A DNA stretch of 64,000 nucleotides from assembly GCA_956465555.1 (NCBI GenBank), contig OY101118.1:2563751-2627750 (forward strand), read 5' to 3'. The notes under the pieces were generated by a model. The model did not search any database. It saw only the letters and a list, made by a program, of their open reading frames with translations, and was not told the origin of the DNA. Source of the DNA: Nitzschia sp. pyKryTriq1. Taxonomy: Eukaryota; Bacillariophyta; Bacillariophyceae; Bacillariales; Bacillariaceae. Of this stretch, positions 58,116-64,000 are shown one piece after another (position 1 is the stretch's first letter; the number at the start of each line of letters is the position of its first letter). The position numbers were made by a program, and so were the translations under genes.

Positions 58116-59837
58116 ATGGTTGTGGACAAAGGATCTGTTGTAGCGAATGGCAACGGCGCCGCCGACGATGACGACGACTCGAAAAACAAACGGTCCAAAA
58201 CCACGTCGCTGCTGGAAGAAATCTTGTTTCCTGACGTTTTGGATCGAGAAGTCGAACTGCGTCAAAAATACAAGGACAACAAGCCCTATCCACATGCCCA
58301 GATTCACAACATCTTCCAACCGGACTTTCTGACTTCTGTCAAGGACGAAATCAAAAGTCAAACCAAAGTGAACTTCAAGGAGAGCGATCTTTTTCGGGTC
58401 TACCAGTCCATTGACATGGCGAACTTGACTCCGGGTTCGGAGCTGGCCAGTCAACTTCCCCATGTGATGAAATTGCGGGAAGTCTTATACAGTCAAGAAT
58501 GGAGATCCTTCATTGAACGTCTTGCGGGTCTACCGCCGTCCACTCTCAATAGTCAAATTGATTGTGCCTGCAACTGTCACGCCCCGGGATGTCATCTGCT
58601 CTGCCACGACGACGTGATCGGTACGAGAAAGATTTCTTACATTATTTATTTGACCGAACCGGACTGGAAGGAAGAGGAAGGAGGATCGCTAGAACTTTAT
58701 GATTCTCAAGAGGAAGGTGGTAAAGGATCCTCATCCCCGTCTCCCGTACCCTCGGCTCGAGCGTGGCCAACGTTCAATAGCATGGCATTCTTTGTGGTGC
58801 AACCGGGACAATCGTATCATGCTGTACAAGAAGTTCTGGGTGATCGGCCTCGATTAAGCCTCCAAGGGTGGTATCACGCTGCCGAGCCTCCTGAAAACAT
58901 TGAGCTTGCCACCTTGCAGCAGCTCAAGAAGATTCGATCAGGGGACGACGCAGACGAAAACCAGAAGCTCGCAGTAGCTTTTGAGTGCGGTGATGATCCC
59001 GCAGTGGCCGAATTTCAAGAATCCGACAAGAAATATCTTAGCAAATACTTGAAAGAAGAGTACCTCAGAGATGATGCATTGGACGATATTCAACAGAAAT
59101 TTGTCAACGACTCAAGTGTTCAACTTCGGAACTTCCTCCAGGACAAGTGGGTCCCCAAAATGGAACCTAAAAAACGAAGTGTCTACGATGACGCATACTA
59201 CAAGTCAGGGATCTCAGCGGAATGGAAGCTTCGAGGTCCCGCACACAAACAGCGCTTCTTGGAATACCAACCCGACTCCGAATCGGCCGACGATTGTCAA
59301 ATGAGTGGCAGTATAATGCATCACGTCAAAACACATGTCTTTGAATCCGACCAGTTTGCTCGATACTTGAAACGACTAACAAGTCTAGATCAGCCCACGG
59401 GGGTTCGCAGTGGACTCATCCGGAGATTTCGTCCAGGTCTGGACTACACGGTGGCACACTATGGACTCTTGGTGGATCAGTCCGTTTTGGATGCCACCAT
59501 GTGTTTCGTTTATGATGACAATGACGAAAATATTGCGTGGGAGAGCGGAGACTGTGGGGGGTTCGAGTGCTACATCGAAGCGGACGACGAAGACGACGAG
59601 ACGGGAGCAGCCGACGAGTACAATGAAGACGATGATACCGAACTTCTCAGTGTTAGTGCCAGCAACAACACTTTGTCGTTGGTCTTCAGAGATCCAGGAA
59701 CAATGCGCTTTGTCAAGTACGTGGGGTCAACAGCACCCAGTTCCCGTTATGATATTTGCATGGAATATGAAGTGCCTCCTCAACCTGAGGGTGACGATGA
59801 AGACGACGAAATCGGGGACGAGGAAGAGCAGAACTAG
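58116..59837 (+). CDS. OGFOD1: OGFOD1/Tpa1-like 2OG-Fe(II) prolyl hydroxylase (ribosomal protein uS12 type)
   Basis: 573 aa, single exon. The N-terminal dioxygenase domain (about 35-255) has PYPHAQIHNIFQPDFL, then DCACNCHAPGCHLLCHDD with HxD H164/D166, SYIIYLTEPDW, GGSLELYD, QPGQSYHAVQEV with the distal His235, and RPRLSLQGWYH with the 2-oxoglutarate Arg246. A second, catalytically degenerate double-stranded beta-helix domain (about 400-550: LIRRFRPGLDYTVAHYG; FVYDD) is typical of the OGFOD1/Tpa1 family, and the total length fits. Known members hydroxylate a conserved proline of 40S ribosomal protein uS12 and influence translation accuracy and termination. Asp/Glu runs interrupt the C-terminal domain and end the protein. 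It has no leader, so it should be nuclear or cytosolic. Confidence 0.9.
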   Translation: MVVDKGSVVANGNGAADDDDDSKNKRSKTTSLLEEILFPDVLDREVELRQKYKDNKPYPHAQIHNIFQPDFLTSVKDEIKSQTKVNFKESDLFRVYQSIDMANLTPGSELASQLPHVMKLREVLYSQEWRSFIERLAGLPPSTLNSQIDCACNCHAPGCHLLCHDDVIGTRKISYIIYLTEPDWKEEEGGSLELYDSQEEGGKGSSSPSPVPSARAWPTFNSMAFFVVQPGQSYHAVQEVLGDRPRLSLQGWYHAAEPPENIELATLQQLKKIRSGDDADENQKLAVAFECGDDPAVAEFQESDKKYLSKYLKEEYLRDDALDDIQQKFVNDSSVQLRNFLQDKWVPKMEPKKRSVYDDAYYKSGISAEWKLRGPAHKQRFLEYQPDSESADDCQMSGSIMHHVKTHVFESDQFARYLKRLTSLDQPTGVRSGLIRRFRPGLDYTVAHYGLLVDQSVLDATMCFVYDDNDENIAWESGDCGGFECYIEADDEDDETGAADEYNEDDDTELLSVSASNNTLSLVFRDPGTMRFVKYVGSTAPSSRYDICMEYEVPPQPEGDDEDDEIGDEEEQN

Positions 59838-60472
59838 TCTAATCTCTTACTTTACGACATTACGTAGTACTTGGTGAAATCGATCGTATTTCCCAACTCT
59901 TGACAAGTAGAATAGACGTAACAATGCTTTTTAAAACTCCCCTCTAGACAAGTAGCCCACTGCTTTTGCTTCGAGAAGCCTCTGAGAGAACGTCATCGTA
60001 GTAGTAGTAGTAGTTCTAGTAGCGAGAGAAGACCTGTACGTACCGGGGTATTAGAGAGGAAGCCATGGGAGCAAAGGAATGCGCGAGACGACTGATGTCT
60101 GGGTCATTTTCGTTGGAAGTCGCACGAGAGGGTCAATTGTCCGTACCGGTACGTATGAAGTATGCCGGCTTGCATGGTCCTTGCTAGATGCCTTACACGT
60201 GGATGCTCGAATGCCGACGGAAAGACAAGCGTGATCCTTCAAGATCAAGATCCATGATCCTCTTTGCTCCGACCCATCATCCATCATCCATCATCGCGAT
60301 CGTCTATCCTTGTAGAAAAACAGTCATTTGAAGGCACTACGAGTACAAATCATCTGGCATCTCTGCTTTCAAACGGTGCACATCCTCTCACCGTAAAGAA
60401 TCAATCAATCGTTCAAGTATCAGCGAATCTTAAGTGCCGTCAGGTTTGCTGCTAGAGATTTAGCGAGCGAGA
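59838..60472. promoter_or_regulatory. Intergenic region upstream of the DUF445 gene
   Basis: 635 bp with a (GTA)n run at about 59998-60012 and GTAC motifs near 60143-60166. No gene seen. Confidence 0.35.
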
Positions 60473-62146
60473 ATGATGATTCTTCAGCTATGCCGGGCGA
60501 TTTCAACGCTACTGTACCTTCTGCATCTACTGACTTATTTGCCTCGCGGAGATGCGTTTTCTTCGATACATGTCATTCGAACTCACCAGCAATCATTGAG
60601 CCCTACTTTCCCAGTACGAGTAGCGACAAGACCCACCAGGCCTCCTCATCGGCAGCGGCAGCCGTTCACCGGTACTGGTAGGTCTCAAAAAGCACGCACA
60701 GTCCATCGACCACTCACAACCACGGGAAATCCGGACGATGATGCAGGGGAGCCAAAGATCGGGATCTTCAAGAGAGTCAAACAGAAATTCAATGCACGCC
60801 CAGGGACGTACCTGCTGATACCAGTTATCGCCGCGCTGGTGGGATGGTTTACTAATTATCTGGCCGTTCAGATGATCTTCTATCCTGTATCATTTCGGGG
60901 GATTCCCATCTGGCGGAGGCCCGAGGTACCACTGGGTTTCATTGGATGGCAAGGTATTGTACCTTGTAAGACAAAGACCATGAGCATTTCTATGTGTGAG
61001 ATGGTAACGACTCAGTTGCTTACAGTCAGCGAAGCATTCAACCGGTTGGATCCGCACAAAATGGCTCAACTGCTGTCACCAAGGGTCCCAACACTGGGCA
61101 TGGAGATCGTTGGAGATCTCTATCCCAAGTCTCTATCTTCCTGGCCAGTTGCTATTTTGAAGCGATTCTCAAATAATGGACAACCAGCACTCTTAAGGTT
61201 TGTCAATGTTCGATTTTTGACAGCGATGATTCGAGACATGCAGCAGAACATCGACAACATCTTTTCTTTGGAATCCTGCGTTGTTTCACAAATGGTACTG
61301 GATCGTGCAAAACTCGGAGAACTCTTTCAAAAAGTAGGCCAGAAGGAGCTAGACTTCTTGACAAATAGTGGGCTTTGGTTTGGTTTCCTACTTGGCTTGA
61401 TTCAGATGGCAGTTGCCCTCGTGTGGGACAATCCATGGAGTCTTAGTATCGGGGGAGGCATTGTCGGTCTAGCCACCAACTGGCTGGCACTAAAATGGAT
61501 TTTTGAGCCCATCAATCCAACCAAGATTGGACCGTTCATACTACAAGGACAGTTTCTGCGCCGTCAAAAGGAAGTCGCAGCAGAGTTCTCCAAGTTCTTC
61601 GCGGATAAAATTCTTTCCAGCCCCAAACTATGGGACTCGATGCTGAGCGATCCGACTACCACTCCTGCTCTCTATGACTTGGTGCGAGTCCATTTTCAGA
61701 AGTTTTGTGGTATCATATCGATGGGTCTATTTCGAGGTAAACCAGCAAGCCAAACGGTGGATATTGTCACAAGGACGGCCATCGAAAAACTTCCAAATCA
61801 TGTTCATGTTTTGCACGAATATATTGACAAGACGATGGGTCTAGAGCACACTCTGCGGACGAAAATGGAAGCTATGACTTCTGCCAAGTTTGAAAGAGTT
61901 CTCCATCCAATTTTCGAAGAAGATGAATTGACCCTGATTTTAGCGGGGGCTGTGCTAGGATTTGCTGCTGGACTGATTCAACAGGGGCTGGAAACTGGTG
62001 CAATCAAATTATGCAGCCCCGTGCCAATGATGAAGCGATCCATTTCCAGAATGAAGAATATTGTGGCTATGCTTTCGAAGCGAATAAAGGGATTGATAAA
62101 TCGGTCGGATACAGGCCTCGAGGGAGGCTCCGCCGACGACATCTAG
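60473..62146 (+). CDS. DUF445 family membrane protein, probably plastid or secretory targeted
   Basis: 557 aa, single exon. After a leader (MMILQLCRAISTLLYLLHLL... ending PRGDAFSSIHV) and a basic Ser/Thr/Arg-rich transit-like stretch comes the DUF445 signature: YLLIPVIAALVGWFTNYLAVQMIFYP (about 117-142), then FIGWQGIVPCKTKTMS. A central membrane pair (FGFLLGLIQMAVALVW and GGGIVGLATNWLALKWIFEPINP) repeats the 'TNxLAxxxxFxP' theme, and a C-terminal hydrophobic helix (LILAGAVLGFAAGLIQQGL) follows. 'DA|FS' at the leader's end resembles the diatom plastid A|F junction. DUF445 proteins are widespread in bacteria and algae and their function is not established; the two related halves suggest an internal duplication. 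Chloroplast-envelope or thylakoid location is inference. Confidence 0.86.
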   Translation: MMILQLCRAISTLLYLLHLLTYLPRGDAFSSIHVIRTHQQSLSPTFPVRVATRPTRPPHRQRQPFTGTGRSQKARTVHRPLTTTGNPDDDAGEPKIGIFKRVKQKFNARPGTYLLIPVIAALVGWFTNYLAVQMIFYPVSFRGIPIWRRPEVPLGFIGWQGIVPCKTKTMSISMCEMVTTQLLTVSEAFNRLDPHKMAQLLSPRVPTLGMEIVGDLYPKSLSSWPVAILKRFSNNGQPALLRFVNVRFLTAMIRDMQQNIDNIFSLESCVVSQMVLDRAKLGELFQKVGQKELDFLTNSGLWFGFLLGLIQMAVALVWDNPWSLSIGGGIVGLATNWLALKWIFEPINPTKIGPFILQGQFLRRQKEVAAEFSKFFADKILSSPKLWDSMLSDPTTTPALYDLVRVHFQKFCGIISMGLFRGKPASQTVDIVTRTAIEKLPNHVHVLHEYIDKTMGLEHTLRTKMEAMTSAKFERVLHPIFEEDELTLILAGAVLGFAAGLIQQGLETGAIKLCSPVPMMKRSISRMKNIVAMLSKRIKGLINRSDTGLEGGSADDI

Positions 62147-62209
62147 TTAATTAGTTTTCAATCATCGAGCAATCAGCTACCTCTGAACTCACAAACTAGT
62201 AGTGAAACG

Positions 62210-63277
62210 TTAAGCTTTTCGTTGCAATGCGGCCAGAATTTCACCCCAGACGCCATCCATTCCTTGGTTGGCGTTGACTGCGCGAACAGTTCCGTGTGGT
62301 CGGTAGTGGTCCAAGATGGGAACAGTTTCACCATGGTATCCCTTCAATCTCTTGATCAAAGCCCCGGCAGTGTCGTCCTTACGCTGCATCAGAAGATCAC
62401 CAGTTATATCGTCCTTCATGGTTTCTGGGATGGGCTTGCCATCTTTTCCAAGCTTCATAGACTTGGGAGGGGCGTACTTGACGTGATAGGAGCGGCCCGA
62501 AGCCTTGTCGACCCAACGTCCAGTGATACGTTCCTCCAAAACCGCGTCAGGGACCTCCAGTTCGACTACCTTGGTAACACAAGCACCTTCAGCGGACAAC
62601 ATTTTATCCAAAGCTTTGGCCTGAGCCAATGTACGGGGGAATCCGTCCAAGATGAAACCAAACTTGCAATCAGGCTCCTGGATTCTGTCACGAATGATAC
62701 CGATGACAATATCATCACTGACCAAACCACCAGCCTTCATGATGGCTTCTGCTTTCTTTCCGACTTCAGTTCCTGCCGATACGGCTTCGCGGAGCATATC
62801 GCCCGTCGAAAGTTGCGGAATGCCCAACAAGTCTACAATCTTTGGGCCGTGAGTTCCTTTTCCGGCCCCAGGTGGGCCGAACAGAATCATGATGTTGCGA
62901 GGCCAGTAAGTGCCAAACTTTTCTTCGGTGGCCTTGATGGCCTTTTCCACCTTGTTTCCTCCAAAGAGATTGTGGGTCTTCTCCTGTGCAACGAGCACAT
63001 ACGTAATGAAAGATGATACAAAAGAAAATGCTCAAATTGTGAGGTTGGGTTGCTCGCTCGTCTTGCCAAGTTGGACTCAACCGACTCGATAGCGATTATT
63101 ATTTACCTCGCGTTGTTGTTGAAGCGTTGCAACCGCCAACAAACCGGCAGTGACCATGAAGGCCTTGCGAGCATTGTCGCCCTTGACAGCAGATGCCGCC
63201 GCCACCGAAAAGGCCCGACGAGAGCCTGTGGCGGCCAAGCTTCGACCAGCCATGCGAAAAACAGAAGATGCAATCAT
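62210..63277 (-). CDS. Adenylate kinase, organelle-targeted form
   Basis: Two exons, 63277-63107 and 62983-62210 (123-nt phase-0 intron, donor gtaaat, acceptor gcacag), give 314 aa. Exon 1 encodes only the leader (MIASSVFRMAGRSLAATGSR... with RRAFSVAAASAV), Arg/Ser/Ala-rich like a mitochondrial presequence, then a hydrophobic run (FMVTAGLLAVATL) that may anchor it in a membrane. Exon 2 holds the full kinase: the P-loop GPPGAGKGT (about 93-101), LSTGDMLREAV, the NMP-binding region, FILDGFPRTLAQAKAL, and a LID of long type (GRWVDKASGRSYHVKYAPPK) without zinc Cys, then DDTAGALIKRL. It interconverts ATP+AMP and 2 ADP. The frame extends 5' of each exon only through non-ATG codons. Confidence 0.92.
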
Positions 63278-63823
63278 CGTCGTCGAAGACAAATTGAAAT
63301 TAATCGAGAGCGTATTACGAGTATGACAATGAGAATATTGATATCCAAAATGAGCGGTCGTCGGTCGGCGTCTGCCGGCCACGCGGGAAAATCAGAGTGA
63401 AATCGAAGTCGAACGCGCGTTTTTGTTTGCCGGGTCGTGAGGAGTCGTGAGTGTCGAGTGATGGTGGTGACGACCGACCGACCGACGGACCGACAGACAG
63501 ACAGATCGACGACTCACAACTACTAACTACTCCGTCCTCCTCCTCCCTCAAACTCTACAGTACCAGCACCTGGCACTAACACGAACTATTGTACTCGTGC
63601 AAGTAGCTACCGGGTACGGGTAGACCACTAAGATGCTGGACAAGTGATGACTATAGACTAATATCTCGCTCACCGGGTACGTGTGCAGTACGAGTAGTAG
63701 TAGTACGACGTTTTGGAGCATCATCACAAGAAGTACCAATACAGCAACAACGACGACGACGACGACGACGTAAACAAGGTACCAAATTAGTACTAAGAAG
63801 CAACCAGTACTACTAGTACCTAC
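63278..63823. promoter_or_regulatory. Upstream region of adenylate kinase
   Basis: 546 bp containing (GAC)n-type runs at about 63470-63512 and (GAC/ACG)n at about 63747-63769. No gene seen. Confidence 0.35.
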
Positions 63824-64000
63824 TTATTCGAACCTTCTTGTTGTGGTCGTGGCAGGATAACGGGTGAAGAACGTTGAAAGGATTTCGTGCGTTATTGTGG
63901 TGACGCTGTCAGGGCTACTATCTTCAAGAGCCCCAGCAGGATCCTCGGCAGCAGCGGTACTACTAACACGAGGAGTGGCACCAGGAAACTCATCCGAAGC
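63824..64000 (-). CDS. C-terminal end of an unidentified minus-strand gene (cut by right edge)
   Basis: A minus-strand frame is open from the window edge to a TAA at 63826-63824, about 58 residues (ends ...TRYPATTTTRRFE). Composition is Ser/Thr/Ala/Asp-rich with a short plausible helix (THEILSTFFTRY). It is too short to identify, and it could be a chance open frame or a terminal exon. Confidence 0.35.
   Translation of the reverse strand, partial: ASDEFPGATPRVSSTAAAEDPAGALEDSSPDSVTTITHEILSTFFTRYPATTTTRRFE

Noticed and set aside
1-64000. CRISPR arrays, rRNA genes, phage or bacterial mobile elements
   Set aside because: None seen; the window is eukaryotic, with introns and LTR retroelement sequence.

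Overview
The window looks like nuclear DNA of a diatom, probably a raphid pennate; I cannot name the species. The reasons are: short GT-AG introns of 73-148 nt in otherwise compact genes; a family of membrane-anchored leucine-rich-repeat (LRR) proteins of diatom type; a DUF6824 protein; a fused receptor cyclase and cyclic-nucleotide phosphodiesterase; secretory leaders carrying an 'AF' motif or a twin-arginine stretch, as expected for a secondary plastid; and a copia-type retroelement whose reverse transcriptase reads YTDD, as in diatom CoDi elements. There are no bacterial-style operons, and most genes stand alone in either orientation.

Layout. 1-3.6 kb: a minus-strand gene for a very large disordered protein runs off the left edge. 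4.6-7.4 kb: an NCA2/DGS1-like mitochondrial protein. 7.4-9.0 kb (minus): a membrane 2OG-Fe(II) dioxygenase. 10.1-11.9 kb: a TauE/SafE permease. 12.2-13.8 kb (minus): an SR/RG-rich protein. 14.2-16.0 kb: a copia LTR element with a 6-bp target-site duplication, a complete right LTR, a truncated left LTR and a decayed RT-RNaseH. 16.5-20.5 kb: two divergent coiled-coil genes of unknown function. 20.6-21.8 kb (minus): a dienelactone-hydrolase-like enzyme. 22.7-26.4 kb: the cyclase-phosphodiesterase receptor. 26.5-29.5 kb: a Nudix hydrolase and a large RS-rich protein. 29.5-30 kb: a short SINE-like insertion candidate. 30.2-31.5 kb (minus): the DUF6824 protein. 32.9-34.9 kb: PET117 and DPH1, divergent.

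35.2-50.0 kb is the accessory heart of the window: four LRR membrane proteins (two minus, then two plus). They share a cytosolic N-terminus, one transmembrane anchor, a common juxtamembrane module, LRRs often encoded one per 72-nt phase-1 exon, and a Cys-rich cap DCxxxxCxCCxxC. A fifth, secreted, modular LRR protein follows at 53.5-57.1 kb. Between LRR genes 4 and 5 lie a GAT-like protein and a lumen-targeted peroxiredoxin Q. The right end has an OGFOD1/Tpa1-like ribosomal prolyl hydroxylase, a DUF445 membrane protein, an organellar adenylate kinase and the tail of an unknown gene.

The genes do not form one pathway. Two themes recur: extracellular sensing (LRR cluster, receptor cyclase) and organelle housekeeping (NCA2, PET117, adenylate kinase, PrxQ, DUF445). 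Intergenic DNA repeatedly carries GTAC/ACCGGT-rich low-complexity tracts. All gene models come from reading frames and splice consensus by eye; no similarity search was run.
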